A stretch of 64,000 nt of DNA, from the NCBI GenBank assembly GCA_964017045.1, contig OZ024794.1, forward strand, positions 20,401,617-20,465,616, given 5' to 3'. Positions 26,401 to 35,081 of the stretch are shown in pieces. The translations under genes and the position numbers were made by a program. Source of the DNA: Omphiscola glabra. Its lineage: Eukaryota > Mollusca > Gastropoda > Lymnaeidae. The notes under the pieces were generated by a model that was not told the DNA's origin, did not search any database, and saw nothing but the letters and a program-made list of their open reading frames with translations. Within the stretch, counting starts at the first letter, position 1, and each line of letters begins with the position of its first letter.

Positions 26401-29400
26401 ACTTTCAGCTTGTGTACAGATGAGATCGAAATAGAGTACCATGTGGATGACAACAGGATTGTGGGAAGTTCTCGCCATTTTGTCAAACCACCATTGTGGT
26501 GGGACGAGACCATTGTATTAGCATGGTCGCCAGAACTTCATTCTTATTTTGAGGTAATTTGTTAGCATGGTCGCCAGAACTTCTTTCTTACTTTGGGGTA
26601 ATGTGTTAGCATGGTCGCCAGAACTTCATTCTTACTTTGAGGTAATGTGTTAGCAAGGTCGCCAGAACTTCATTCTTACTTTGAGGTATATGTTAGCATG
26701 GTCGCCAGAACTTCATTCTTACTTTGAGGTAATGTGTTAGCATGGTCGCCAGAACTTCATTCTTACTTTGTAAGACATATATCGGTTAGCATTGTCTACA
26801 GAACTTCATTCTTACTTTGAAAGACATATAGTGTGTTAGCATTGTCTACAGAAATTCATTCTTACTTTGAGGTAATGTTGTAGCGTAGATTCGTATATTC
26901 AGGTATTATAGCAATAACATTGTTTCGTTTTTAGTGGGAATTTAAATTCATGCGTAATTCTGTTCCAGTTATAAATCAAAACATCATCCCCTACCTTCAT
27001 CAACCGGCTGACCTCCCACATTAATAGGCTGACCTACTACATTACTAGGCTGACCTCCTACATTAATAGGCTGACCTACTACATTACTAGGCTGACCTCC
27101 TACATTAATAGGCTGACCTCCTACATTACTAGGCTGACCAACTACATTAATAGGCTGACCTACTACATTACTAGGATGACCTCCTACATTAATAGGCTGA
27201 CCTCTTACATTACTAGGCTGACCTCTTACATTAATAGGCTGACCTCCTACATTAATAGGCTGACCTCCTAATTTACTAGGATGACCTCTTACATTAATAG
27301 GATGACCAACTACATTAATAGGCTGACCTCCTACATTACTAGGCTGACCAACTACATTAATAGGCTGACCTCCTACATTACTAGACTGACCTCCTACATT
27401 AATAGGCTGACCTCCTACATTAATAGGCTGACCTCTTACATTACTAGACTGACCTCTTACATACTAGGCTGACCTCCTACATTAATAGGCTGACCTCTTA
27501 CATTACTAGGCTGACCTCCTACATTACTAGACTGACCTCCTACATTACTAGGCTGACCTCTTACATTAATTGGCTGACCTCTTACATTAATAGGCTGACC
27601 TTTTACATTAATAGGCTGACCTCTTACATTACTAGGCTGACCAACTACATTAATAGGCTGATCTCCTACATTACTAGGCTGACCTCCTACATTAATAGGC
27701 TGACCTACTATTTTACTAGGCTGACCTCCTACATTAATAGGTTGACATACTACATTAATAGGCTGACCTACTACATTACTAGGCTGACCTCCTACATTAA
27801 CAGACTGACCTACTTTATTAACAGGCTGACCTACTAGTGGAAGCCAAGAGTGAGTTCGAGCTGTACACGATGCTTATCAACTTGATGAAGATGGAGTCCA
27901 AAACAAGGGACCTGACCAGGACTTCAGAAAAGGAGGTGAGTCGTTGACAGGATTTGGATTTGAGGAAAGGTGTGTGTGTGTGTGGGGGGGGGGGGTTGTT
28001 GTAACCATAGTGCCATACATAATCCCAGACTACCACAATCAGAGAATTTGTTATGAGGGGGCATTTCGAGTGTTTCAGGGGGGAATTTCAAGTGTTCGAA
28101 AAAAGGGGTCATTCCAAGTGTTCGAAAAAAAAGGGGGGGGGGGGGTTGCATCTCAAATGTTCGAAAAAAAGGGGGGGGGGGGTGGCATTTCAAGTGTTCG
28201 AGGGCATGGCATTCCAAGTGTTCGAAAAAAAAAAGGGGGGGGGGGGGGGTTGCATTTCAAATGTTCGAAAAAAAGGGGGGTGGCATTTCAAGTTTTCGAA
28301 AAAATTGCGGGTGGCATTTAAAGTGTTCGAAAAAATTGCGGGTGGCATTTAAAGTGTTCGAAAAAATTGCGGGTGGCATTTAAAGTGTTCGAAAAAATTG
28401 CGGGTGGCATTTAAAGTGTTCGAAAAAATGGCGGGTGGCATTTCAAGTGTTCGAAAAAATGGCGGGTGGCATTTAAAGTGTTCGAAAAAATTGCGGGTGG
28501 CATTTAAAGTGTTAGAAAAAATTGCGGGTGGCATTTAAAGTGTTCGAAAAAATTGCGGGTGGCATTTAAAGTGTTCGAAAATATTGCGGGTGGCATTTCA
28601 AGTGTTCGAAAAAATGGCGGGTGGCATTTCAAGTGTTCGAAAAAATGGCGGGTGGCATTTAAAGTGTTCGAAAAAATGGCGGGTGGCATTTCAAGTGTTC
28701 GAAAAGGGGTGGTGGCATTTTTTCAGGTGTTCTTAGTGTCATTTCCAGTGTTAGAGGGGAGCGTTTCAAAAGTATTTAACCAAATACTCTCTTACTGTTT
28801 CTCAAACCTGTATTTATTCTTTTTTTTCATATTTCTTATATTTTTATGTATCCCCAACTATTTTGGTCCTTTAAGATTCTGAATTATATTTTTCACAGTA
28901 CCTATATATGTATTCTTTCACTTCCTGTCATCTTGGTTTTGAAAAATGCAACTACCGGCAACAAGAAAGGAGATCTCTTAAAGTTTTTTTTTTTTTTTTA
29001 CACTGCACTGTTTCTTGTTGTTTTTTCATTTGTCCTGTTTGCTTAAGAAGTCTCTAAGCCAAAATTTTGACATCTTACGGTCCAGTCTTTTGAATCAATC
29101 TTCAACATACCTTGTCCTACTAGTTAATTCACACAGCTTGAATGCAGTCCTTCATTTATTATCGTTTATTCCCAGAATATGCGCCGCGTCACCCTGGGGG
29201 TCGCATTGCCCTCGGGCAGGGCCCTGAGAAGTGGGGGGCACTCCGGGGTGGTAGGACTTTAATAGTGGATTTAAATGCCAGGTACTTCACAATGAGGGGC
29301 GCCAAAACTCGTCTTTTTATCGATCCGCCCAACACGCCATTTTCAGGATTCGTTTTCAATCAATCAATCAATCAATGCGATGTTTCAAACACAACTTCTT

Positions 29401-32400
29401 TTTGACCGCACTATGCTAAATAGTAAAACAAAATAATACGTTCAAAGAGAAATTTGACGCAAAATTTTAAGGTGTGAACTGAAAAAAAGATTCGACCAAA
29501 TTTCCGTCGACGGAATTTCTTTCAAATAAATTTCCGGATACGGTTTATCACATTCAACTGTGATCATTTAAAGAGATGTATCACGTTCCCATTTTTTCCT
29601 TGTATGTCTTTTAAAAGTGTTTTTCTTTCTGTAGACACTTTCCAAAAAATCCCATACCTGCTCATAGGCATCCGTGTACCTTCTTGCGTTTTTTGTTGTA
29701 TTGTTAACCGTTTTTGTTACATCTCCCTCATTATGAATCGTCCCTGAAAATATTTTTATGTTGTTTTTTTTAGTAACAGTACAGTGTGGTTTGGTTACTT
29801 GCCTCCACGACATATGTACTTTTAATGTGTTCAGAAAAACACAAGAGTGGACGCTTTTTTCTCCTTTTTGTCTCATTAGATTTCCTTGGGCTTGTCCAAC
29901 ACCAAAATGGTGTTCTAGGTGTCCAACACCAAAATGGTGTTCTAGGTGTGTCTCGAATCAATGACAATACATTCGACAACTTTTAAACATGTTTACTGAA
30001 TGTTAAAAATGAAATGTGTCACGTCAGTGAGTCACATTAATCAATGGTTTAAGTGTCACGTCAGTGAGGCACTTTTAGCAATGGTTTAAGTGTCACGTCA
30101 GTGAGAAACATTAGTCAATGGTTTAAGTGTCACGTCAGTGAGAAACATTAGTCAATGGTTTAAGTGTAATGTCAGTGAGGCCCATTAGTCAATGGCTTAA
30201 GTTTCACGTCAGTGAGGCACTTTAAGCAATGGTTTAAGTGTCACGTCAGTGAGAAACATTAGTCAATGGTTTAAGTGTCATGTCAGTGAGGCACATTAGT
30301 CAATGGTTTAAGTGTCACGTCAGTGAGACACATTAGTCAATGGTTTAAGTTTCACGTCAGTGAGGCACATTAGTCATTGGTTTAAGTGTCACGTCAGTGA
30401 GGCACGTTAATCAATGGTTTAAGTCTCACGTCAGTGAGAAACATTAGTCAATGGTTTAAGTGTCACGTCAGTGAGGCACATTAGTCAATTGTTTAAGTGT
30501 CACGTCAGTGAGGCACGTTAATCAATGTTATCACTCTTCTGGTTCCAACCAAGGTTCGCCACATCCTCAAGATGCGTGGTAAGGAGGAGGAGAAACTGCA
30601 GTTGGTTAAGACGTACGTACAAGCTGACAGGGACGAGGCACTTAGAGCGGTCAGACTTCAGCTTAAGGTAAAATAGTACAGTTTTAAACTGGCACTTAGA
30701 GCAGTCAGACTACAGCTTAAGGTAAAATAGTGCAGTTTTGGACGGGCACTTAGAGCAGTCAGACTAAAGCTTAAGGTAAAATAGTACAGTTTTGGACGGG
30801 CAGTTAAAGCAGTCAGGCTACAGCTTAAGGTAAAATAGTGCAGTTTTGGACGGGCACTTAGAGCAGTCAAACTACAGCTTAAGGTAAAATAGTGCAGTGT
30901 TGGACGGGCACTTAAATCAGTCAGGCTACAGCTTAAGGTAAAATAGTGCAGTTTTGGACGGGCACTTAGAGCAGTCAGACTACAGCTTAAGGTAAAATAG
31001 TGCAGTGTTGGACGGGCACTTAAAGCAGTCAGGCTACAGCTTAAGGTAAAATAGTACAGTGTTGGACGGGCACTTAGAGCAGTCAGACTACAGCTTAAGG
31101 TAAAATAGTACAGTTTTGGACGGGCACTTAGAGCAGTCAGGCTACAGCTTAAGGTAAAATAGTGCAGTGTTGGACGGGCACTTAAAGCAGACTACAGCTT
31201 AAGGTAAAATAGTGCAGTGTTGGACGGGCACTAAAAGCAGTCAGACTACAGCTTAAGGTAAAATAGTGCAGTGTTGGACGGGCACTTAGAGCAGTCAGAC
31301 TACAGCTTAAGGTAGAATAGCGCAGTGTTGGGACAAGGCTCTGAGAACAATAAGGCTAAGCTAAAGTTATTATAGATATTTTTGTGTATTTTATAAATTA
31401 GTAAGTCTAAATTTCAATAATGGTTGTAAAAACACAAACAACTCAAACCATAAAGTCTCCATTTGAGTCCAACATTTGAATCCATACATTTAAAGTCCAA
31501 CATTTGAATCCATAAGCAAAGTCCAACATTTGAATCTATAGACAAAGATGTAGCCATTGATTTTTGCACCTGTTTGCTGCTAGGCCCAGGCCAAGGCTAA
31601 CCGCATACTGGCCAAGAGTGACATCATCCGGGACTACCTGGAGCCATTCATGCACAGGGTGGGCTTGGATGACATCACCAACAAGAAGCAGGCCATACGC
31701 ATCAAAGATGATTGTCTGAGGGACCTGAAGGAGGCGCTCATCTGCCAGGCCAACATGATCAAAGAACACTTCGAAAAGGTGAGTGGACTGTTGGCTTCAG
31801 GGGCGTGGTCATGTCGTAGTACAAGTAGGTTGTTGGCATCAGGGGCGTGGTCATGTCGTAGTACAAGTAGACTTTTGGCATCAGAGGCGTGGTCATGTCG
31901 TAGTACAAGTAGGATGTTGGTGTCAGGGGCGTGGGGAGGGGGTAGTATTTACAAATACTCCTGCAGTTTTCGTTGAATTAACAACAACAAAAAATTGCAA
32001 TGGTAAATATAGTATGATTATTATTTTAAATGACAGATATATTTCATTGTAGATTTTTTTTATTACCCACGCTGTTTCAAATTTTAGACTTAAATGCAAA
32101 TTTTTTCTACTTTTCAAATGTACAATTGTTTTTAGTATTAGGCTTAAGTGAAATGAATTATTGTAGTTCATTTTCATTAGGGGACACAGTAGAAATGCAT
32201 GAGTGGTACTGCGCCCTTTGAACAGAATGACGTATGGCTATGCCATCGGTTTACTTTATCTGAATTAACGCAGTGTAGTCACGTGGCATGTTTACTACAG
32301 TGTAGAGCAATGGTCGACCAATCATCACGTGGCATGTTTACTACAGTGTAGAGCAATGGTCGGCCAATCATCACGTGGCATGTTTACTACAGTGTAGAGC

Positions 32401-33969
32401 AATGGTCGGTCAATCATCACGTGGCATGTTTACTACAGTGTAGAGCAATGGTCGGTCAATCATCACGTGGCATGTTTACTACAGTGTAGAGCAATGGTCG
32501 GCAAATCGCCACGTGGCATGTTTACTACAGTGTAGAGCAATGGTCGGCCATTTATCACGTGGCATGTTTACTACAGTGTAGAGCAATGGTCGGCCATTTA
32601 TCACGTGGCATGTTTACTACAGTGTAGAGCAATGGTCGGCCATTTATCGCGTGGCATGTTTACTACAGTGTAGAGCAATGGTCGGCCAATCGTCACGTAG
32701 CATGTTTACTAAGTGTAGAGCAATGGTCGGCCATTTATCACGTGGCATGTTTACTACAGTGTAGAGCAATGGTCGGCCAATCGCGGCTCACAAGCCTAAT
32801 GCGGCTGCTCGGCCATTCAGCAACAAATCAGTTTTGACTCAGAAAAACATGGTTCTTGACAGGTTCTTGAAAAGAAATTTGCCTATCAATAGGTTTTTAA
32901 TCGTCCTGCTGCTGATTTTTTTGCTTCTTTTGACTAATGAGTTTGCCGACCACTGGTGTAGAGTAAGTCCAATGAAAAGAGTTTTGAGTAAAACTCACGG
33001 ACTAGCTATTCAACAGAAAGTTATTCACATGTTAGCCCTTCCAGATACGAAAAAACTATCAGTAACAGTTGAAATCACGACAATCGCTCCACTGCCTCTA
33101 ATAATCTGGTTTCACCGTTTGGGGTATAAATTGTTTAATTATTATTAATTTTAAAAAAACAAAAAAACTTTGCTCTCATTAGGAGACCCAAATCATTGAG
33201 ACCACCCAGAAATGGTACCACGAGAACTTCACCACCCTCACACTGGCCGACCTAACAGACTACAGGTCATTCTTGATCCAGCACATGTTTACAGCGCACA
33301 TTCTGGAACAACGGCTTATTAAGTACGCACACTCTCATATATGCGACATACCTTTTGAGTATTTCACACTCGCATATATCTGAATAAATATCCTCTTTAT
33401 GTATAGGTGAATGTTAAAAATCTACAGCAAAATGTGAATGTGTTCAAAGCCCATTAATAGATCCACCATATATGTTTCATCTCTCACCAACTTCATTGTC
33501 ATTTCCATATGTGTTTCATCTCTCATCAACTTCGCTGTCATTTCCATATGTGTTTCAACTCTCACCAACTTCGCTGTCATTTCCATATGTGTTTCATCTC
33601 TCATCAACTTCGCTGTCATTTCCATATGTGTTTCATCTCTCATCAACTTCGCTGTCATTTCCATATGTGTTTCATCTCTCATCAACTTCGCAGTCATTTT
33701 GTGTACAAGTTCACTACTGTTAACTCTCATTTAAAGCCAATTCTTGTGTTATATTCTATCTCTTTATATCGCTTACCACTGCACCACTTCTAGTCCATCA
33801 TTCTGAAATATTCTCTCACGTTCAAATTGAGCTTTAACATTACTCCCCCCCACCCCCCACACACCCCTCACTTTATAACTGTAGCCTGAAAGAGTACGCC
33901 CCCATCAAGTACCAAGAACTCTATGACACGATGCTGAAAGACAAGAGATTGGAGCAGTTCCTTATCTGA
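10929..33969 (+). CDS. DRC7: Dynein regulatory complex subunit 7, complete 18-exon gene
   Basis: DRC7 (CCDC135, lobo) is a subunit of the nexin-dynein regulatory complex, which links doublet microtubules and tunes dynein arms in motile cilia and sperm flagella. Exons: 10929-11013, 11432-11558, 13618-13792, 15886-16011, 16312-16506, 18093-18251, 19224-19439, 20554-20673, 21241-21316, 22377-22505, 24010-24138, 24748-24944, 26338-26553, 27825-27935, 30554-30667, 31584-31778, 33183-33322, 33885-33969. They sum to 2595 nt (864 aa plus stop) with every junction phase compatible; the human protein is about 874 aa. The order is an acidic N-terminus, a transglutaminase-like core (Cys about 189 in HGHCFEYSTVLCSMLIG, His about 305 in RIHSWV, acidic residue about 324 in FFIEPTTG), a middle domain and C-terminal coiled coils. 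The start ATG has context AAACATGTCC. The gene is tail to tail with the TRPM2-like gene. Introns are full of minisatellites and MITEs. Family assignment is from recalled similarity along the whole length; exon edges are my reading. Confidence 0.95.
11181..11340. mobile_element. MITE with GAGATAGCACCG inverted repeats, copy 1
   Basis: About 160 bp bounded by inverted repeats GAGATAGCACCG and CGGTGCTATCTC. It shares interior words with copy 2 at 11675-11923 (ATGGCCGCCA; CCTAAACCTAACCTGAACCC), so they are one family. The element sits in DRC7 intron 1. Confidence 0.75.
11432..11558 (+). CDS. DRC7: DRC7 exon 2
   Basis: Acceptor gctgtag lies after a T24-type tract; donor is CC|gtgagt. It encodes an acidic stretch, then a short helix (SLKSRLSQIKLKMP). 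Enters phase 1, leaves phase 2. Confidence 0.85.
11675..11923. mobile_element. MITE with 20-bp inverted repeats, copy 2
   Basis: Perfect terminal inverted repeats, AATTTGGAGAGATAGCACCG and its complement. It contains a short internal array of about 23 bp (ACCAGGGTTTTGACCCTATC) at about 11776-11880, absent from copy 1. Confidence 0.8.
12441..13110 (+). repeat. About 27-bp minisatellite in DRC7 intron 2
   Basis: About 25 imperfect copies of GTTAGATGAGTCCCGTCTC followed by TATCAGA. Some units are shortened by loss of the GA doublet. Confidence 0.9.
13370..13523. mobile_element. SPIN-like hAT MITE, copy 1
   Basis: Starts CAGCGGTTCTCAACC and ends GGTTGAGGACCACTG, flanked by 8-bp duplications ATCTAAGG (13362-13369) and ATCTACGG (13524-13531). 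Internal words CCTAAGACCATCGGAAAACA and ACTGTATTAAAGGGTCG match my memory of SPIN non-autonomous elements. This copy has lost about 45 bp near its left end. Confidence 0.85.
13618..13792 (+). CDS. DRC7: DRC7 exon 3
   Basis: Acceptor ccatggacag, donor AAG|gtgagc. It encodes FDPATFPPSYKDNEPKELKA and then the conserved CKNFLKQYNHLC region of DRC7. Confidence 0.93.
13800..15095. other. DRC7 intron 3, left part, unique AT-rich DNA
   Basis: Apart from copy 2 of the short dispersed repeat near 13917-13960, I see nothing recognisable here. Confidence 0.4.
15100..15360 (+). repeat. 29-bp minisatellite in DRC7 intron 3
   Basis: Nine near-identical copies of TCAAACACTGTTGGTTGGGA followed by TGGGTGAGA or TGGGTGAGT. 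Confidence 0.95.
15575..15875 (+). repeat. 48-bp minisatellite abutting DRC7 exon 4
   Basis: Six copies of a 48-bp unit (TGTTACTAAAAGATCGAATG core) end 10 bp before the exon 4 acceptor. Being 16 codons long, the array is open and in frame with exon 4, reading a repeated YVTKRSNVTACETSDL. Confidence 0.95.
15886..16011 (+). CDS. DRC7: DRC7 exon 4
   Basis: Acceptor ctcccacag, donor CTG|gtcagt, phase 0/0. Encodes VVCTTIVPTQLPYADLLDW, matching the family's conserved FVxTTxRPTxxPYPEL stretch. Confidence 0.95.
16312..16506 (+). CDS. DRC7: DRC7 exon 5, transglutaminase-like cysteine
   Basis: Acceptor ctaccccag, donor GTT|gtaagg, phase 0/0. Encodes HGHCFEYSTVLCSMLIGAGY, the most conserved block of DRC7, with the transglutaminase-fold Cys. 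Confidence 0.97.
16627..17430 (-). repeat. 26-bp minisatellite in DRC7 intron 5
   Basis: About 31 copies of GGGCATGGGCCAGTAGCACC followed by GACCGT. The minus strand is open in several frames over hundreds of codons because of the repeat; these are not genes. Confidence 0.95.
17440..18092. other. DRC7 intron 5, right part
   Basis: No array or recognisable element. It runs to the exon 6 acceptor at 18092. Confidence 0.4.
18093..18251 (+). CDS. DRC7: DRC7 exon 6
   Basis: Acceptor caattcag, donor CAG|gtgagt, phase 0/0. Encodes a Lys/Glu/Ala-rich helix (RVEEQAKKDAANRAKQ), equivalent to the charged linker helix in vertebrate DRC7. Confidence 0.9.
18526..18880 (+). repeat. 16-bp minisatellite in DRC7 intron 6
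   Basis: About 22 copies of GTCATTGTACCTGACC with C/T and G/A variants. Confidence 0.95.
18881..19102 (+). repeat. 44-bp minisatellite in DRC7 intron 6
   Basis: Five nearly identical copies of CTTCAAATAATCTAAATGTG plus ACATAGAGTAAGGGGCAGTT. It directly abuts the 16-bp array, giving two unrelated arrays back to back. Confidence 0.95.
19224..19439 (+). CDS. DRC7: DRC7 exon 7
   Basis: Acceptor atgtcctcag, donor GCT|gtgagt, phase 0/0. Encodes RRIHSWVLVLKGHRDV and FFIEPTTG, then IESIWNHLNYYVNM: the conserved HSWVLVL and FIDPFTG-like elements of the family. Confidence 0.96.
19886..20420 (+). repeat. 31-bp minisatellite in DRC7 intron 7
   Basis: About 17 copies of AATTAGGATGAGCTCAAGTC followed by TCACCAGCATT. 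Confidence 0.95.
20554..20673 (+). CDS. DRC7: DRC7 exon 8
   Basis: Acceptor tacaactttag, donor CAG|gtagtc, phase 0/0. Encodes DLSYEIGDSRHWEYLFPG, matching DLxFDLGDxxxWEYxxxG in vertebrate DRC7. Confidence 0.93.
20735..20905 (+). repeat. Imperfect repeat of about 60 bp in DRC7 intron 8
   Basis: Three to four degraded copies of GGAATTATCAATAAATATAG then AATATCGGGACATAACCTTA. Confidence 0.75.
21241..21316 (+). CDS. DRC7: DRC7 exon 9
   Basis: Acceptor ttcttttaag, donor GAC G|gtgcgt, phase 0 in and 1 out. Encodes FFDVPVSWCIPLKITRD (human equivalent is the FDMPHSW region). Confidence 0.9.
21317..22376. other. DRC7 intron 9
   Basis: Contains C-rich and G-rich homopolymers (21736, 21770, 21952) typical of slipped repeats, and the 22-bp array annotated at 22073-22232. 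No exon is seen. Confidence 0.4.
22073..22232 (+). repeat. About 22-bp minisatellite in DRC7 intron 9
   Basis: Seven copies of AAGTCCATTGACATGGGATA, with ATG/ATT variants. Confidence 0.93.
22377..22505 (+). CDS. DRC7: DRC7 exon 10
   Basis: Acceptor gtccccag, donor CTC T|gtgagt, phase 1 in and 1 out. Encodes YPTGKRARRYKYVVVEDF and YLNPDGMVRKIYVYKDL, matching the family pattern YLNxxGLVxRLTxYEDL. Confidence 0.95.
22545..23640 (+). repeat. 39-bp minisatellite in DRC7 intron 10
   Basis: About 28 copies of GTGGTTAAAATGACTTCATT followed by AACTTGTGGACACTAAGAT. Sequence drifts along the array (GACACTAAG, then GACACTGAG, then GAGACTAAG), so blocks of units spread in steps. Confidence 0.95.
24010..24138 (+). 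CDS. DRC7: DRC7 exon 11
   Basis: Acceptor tctgaacag, donor AGA G|gtgtgt, phase 1/1. Encodes YYSDRSDHLQSRFLHHETGK. With exon 10 it restores KDLLCEDLHYTLRYY across the junction. Confidence 0.9.
24226..24312 (+). repeat. 16-bp minisatellite in DRC7 intron 11
   Basis: Six copies of TTTGTCACACATCGTC. Confidence 0.93.
24748..24944 (+). CDS. DRC7: DRC7 exon 12
   Basis: Acceptor ccgggccag, donor GAG|gtaact, phase 1 in and 0 out. Encodes RTDELYKREEDEMTLWNHF and FGPEGKVLESPKILLPDARP, aligned with the MKREExPRTMTEYYxGR and SFGPRVKKL region of the family. Confidence 0.93.
25000..25070 (+). repeat. GA-rich microsatellite
   Basis: Interrupted (GA)n tract immediately downstream of DRC7 exon 12. Confidence 0.85.
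25530..26285. mobile_element. Probable dispersed element with internal array
   Basis: Starts with an ATTATTATTATTAAGG-type microsatellite edge and GTTTTATATAGCGCAGTACC. It carries a 28-bp array at 25560-25762 and continues as a moderately GC-balanced block (GGCAGTTTTGAAGGCTGGGA, GGGGCACAGAAAGAAA). It looks like an interspersed repeat rather than host unique DNA, but I cannot name its family. A genome self-search would decide. Confidence 0.4.
25560..25762 (+). repeat. 28-bp minisatellite in DRC7 intron 12
   Basis: Seven copies of TACCCCAGCCTAGGGCTAGG followed by CTCACTGC. Each unit contains a small palindrome, CCTAGG. Confidence 0.95.
26338..26553 (+). CDS. DRC7: DRC7 exon 13
   Basis: Acceptor attgtaccag, donor GAG|gtaatt, phase 0/0. 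Encodes IIEKFTRNPDVPANDDIAKV and IEIEYHVDDNRI, matching ITERFFRNPxxPAEEDVAxRVF and IQLRYHxxDD of vertebrate DRC7. Its last 35 nt seed the downstream array. Confidence 0.95.
26554..26885 (+). repeat. Array copied from the DRC7 exon 13 3' end and donor
   Basis: About seven units of 43-47 bp. Each repeats the exon end GCATGGTCGCCAGAACTTCA plus TTCTTACTTTGAG, followed by the donor gtaatgt or a variant. The true exon segment is 26519-26553. Confidence 0.93.
27000..27824 (+). repeat. 21-bp array copied from the DRC7 exon 14 acceptor
   Basis: About 39 copies of AGGCTGACCTCCTACATTAA or AGGCTGACCTACTACATTAC. The exon itself begins (ac)ag|GCTGACCTACTA, so nearly every unit reproduces an AG acceptor plus the first exon codons. 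Confidence 0.93.
27825..27935 (+). CDS. DRC7: DRC7 exon 14
   Basis: Acceptor attaacag, donor GAG|gtgagt, phase 0/0, 37 codons (SEFELYTMLINLMKMESKTR). The exact start is uncertain because the preceding array offers many similar acceptors; 27825 is the last one and keeps the frame. Confidence 0.85.
28050..28735 (+). repeat. 31-bp minisatellite in DRC7 intron 14
   Basis: About 20 copies of GTGGCATTTAAAGTGTTCGA followed by AAAAATTGCGG. The 5' copies carry long G and A homopolymer expansions (28117-28280). Confidence 0.93.
28740..29570. other. DRC7 intron 14, includes a probable element with CAAT tail
   Basis: 29155-29370 is a GC-rich block ending in (CAAT)n at 29356-29378, like a retroelement 3' tail. 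A similar (AATC)n tail is at 59051-59075. No exon is seen. Confidence 0.4.
29570..30010. other. DRC7 intron 14, unique AT-rich DNA with small duplication
   Basis: Includes a two-copy tandem duplication GTCCAACACCAAAATGGTGT at 29895-29950. No gene is seen. Confidence 0.45.
30016..30530 (+). repeat. About 37-bp minisatellite in DRC7 intron 14
   Basis: Fourteen copies of GGTTTAAGTGTCACGTCAGT followed by GAGGCACATTAGTCAAT. Confidence 0.95.
30554..30667 (+). CDS. DRC7: DRC7 exon 15
   Basis: Acceptor ttccaaccaag, donor AAG|gtaaaa, phase 0/0. Encodes KMRGKEEEKLQLVKTYVQAD in the C-terminal coiled coil. Confidence 0.92.
30668..31335 (+). repeat. Array copied from the DRC7 exon 15 end and donor
   Basis: About 12 units of 55-56 bp. 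Each repeats the exon end GGCACTTAGAGCAGTCAGAC plus TACAGCTTAAG, then gtaaaatagt and CAGTTTTGGACG. The authentic copy is 30636-30677. Confidence 0.94.
31584..31778 (+). CDS. DRC7: DRC7 exon 16
   Basis: Acceptor tttgctgctag, donor AAG|gtgagt, phase 0/0. Encodes KKQAIRIKDDCLRDLKEAL and CQANMIKEHFEK, equivalent to the family's RLKDECLSDFKQRLINKANL helix. Confidence 0.97.
31787..31940 (+). repeat. About 39-bp repeat starting at the exon 16 donor
   Basis: Four copies of GGCATCAGGGGCGTGGTCAT followed by GTCGTAGTACAAGTAG, beginning 9 bp past the splice donor. Confidence 0.93.
32268..32795 (+). repeat. About 43-bp minisatellite in DRC7 intron 16
   Basis: Twelve copies of CACGTGGCATGTTTACTACA followed by GTGTAGAGCAATGGTCGGCCAAT. 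Each carries the E-box palindrome CACGTG. Confidence 0.95.
33183..33322 (+). CDS. DRC7: DRC7 exon 17
   Basis: Acceptor tctcattag, donor TTAA|gtacgc, phase 0 in and 2 out. Encodes TTQKWYHENFTTLTLADL and TAHILEQRL, matching KKQQWYQENQVTL and FRIRILEQRL. Confidence 0.96.
33462..33700 (+). repeat. 39-bp minisatellite in DRC7 intron 17
   Basis: Six copies of CATATGTGTTTCATCTCTCA followed by TCAACTTCGCTGTCATTTC. 39 bp is 13 codons, so both strands stay open over the array; not coding. Confidence 0.94.
33885..33969 (+). CDS. DRC7: DRC7 exon 18, terminal
   Basis: Acceptor taactgtag; stop TGA at 33967-33969. Encodes EYAPIKYQELYDTMLKDKRL, matching ELAPLKYLALEEKLYKDPRL at the vertebrate C-terminus. 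Confidence 0.96.
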
Positions 33970-34316
33970 TGCTGCGATGGAACATCCCACGACAAGCCAG
34001 TCAAACAATGAACGCACGTCCATGTTAACACATTACAGGTTTTTTTTCAAGAACTAATGAATTCAGCCCTGGGAGGATATCCGATGTTGTAATGAACGCC
34101 TTAAATATGCAAGCAAATAACATCGGATGGAACAAACAGTTACTGCTATACTTAGATACAATGTAGTCTACTGAAAATAATGCTGTTTTAAAATACATAT
34201 GATCCTGTAGCAAATGAGAAATACTTTTTAAATTTAATAGTGCATACAATAGTGTAGATTTTTGTAGACAATAGTGCAGAGAATAGGAAATAATTTCAAT
34301 GCCTTATTATGTACCC

Positions 34317-34480
34317 CAGTGGTTCCACACATGTGCTTTTGAGGGGCTCCACGACCGCTCCAAGAAACTACTAAATGCTCTAACTATTAACGTGAAAGTC
34401 ATATGGTAGGCCTAGGGTGCTCCCCCATAGAAATTAATTCTAAATAGTGCTCCGCGAATAATAGGGGTTGGGAACCACTG
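34317..34480. mobile_element. hAT-like MITE between the two large genes
   Basis: About 164 bp with termini CAGTGGTTCC and GGAACCACTG. No clean 8-bp target duplication is seen. Interior words differ from the SPIN-like copies, so it is another family. Confidence 0.65.
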
Positions 34481-34484
34481 CTAT

Positions 34485-35080
34485 GATCTATGGGAAATAC
34501 TTTGAATGTCAATGCTGCAGCTGATGGGATATATTTTGAATTTTTGATTACAAATCTCCGCTAATTAGTCATACACAGAGCGGGCCATACAACTGGTTTT
34601 AATTTATTTAATGAGACTAATGCAAAGAGGTTAACATTTAACAAACAATGTACACGGAAATTAGATGAAAACTTAAGACGTTATCAAGTTATTTATTTAA
34701 ATTCATAGTAATGAAAAAAGTATTTTAAACTTCAAAAAAGATCATTTCGTAAGATCAATAAGTTCATTTATGAACAAAATTTTGAGTAGTTTTATTTGAA
34801 TTTTGTTAGCAAATGAATTAAATATTTTCTTACGCAATTCTTTTGTTTAAAAACATTTGTTAATTTTTACTGTCTTTGTTCACCGAATGTGGATTTTCGC
34901 AGACGTGTTTATTGTTTTGTTACGTCCTCTTTCGGGATTTACCCTAACCTATTTTTATTTTTTATTTTTTCTTTCGCATACTGTATTTAATATTAAAAAA
35001 ACGAGCACAACACACTGCTTGAAAAAAGATACAATACTAATTTAATTTACATTATTTTTTAAAAGAAATTACACACTTCC
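34485..35080. other. AT-rich 3' intergenic DNA of both genes
   Basis: Several AATAAA-type signals occur on the minus strand (plus-strand TTTATT near 34603, 34690, 34790, 34906, 34955), any of which could end the channel transcript. Confidence 0.35.
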
Positions 35081-35081
35081 A

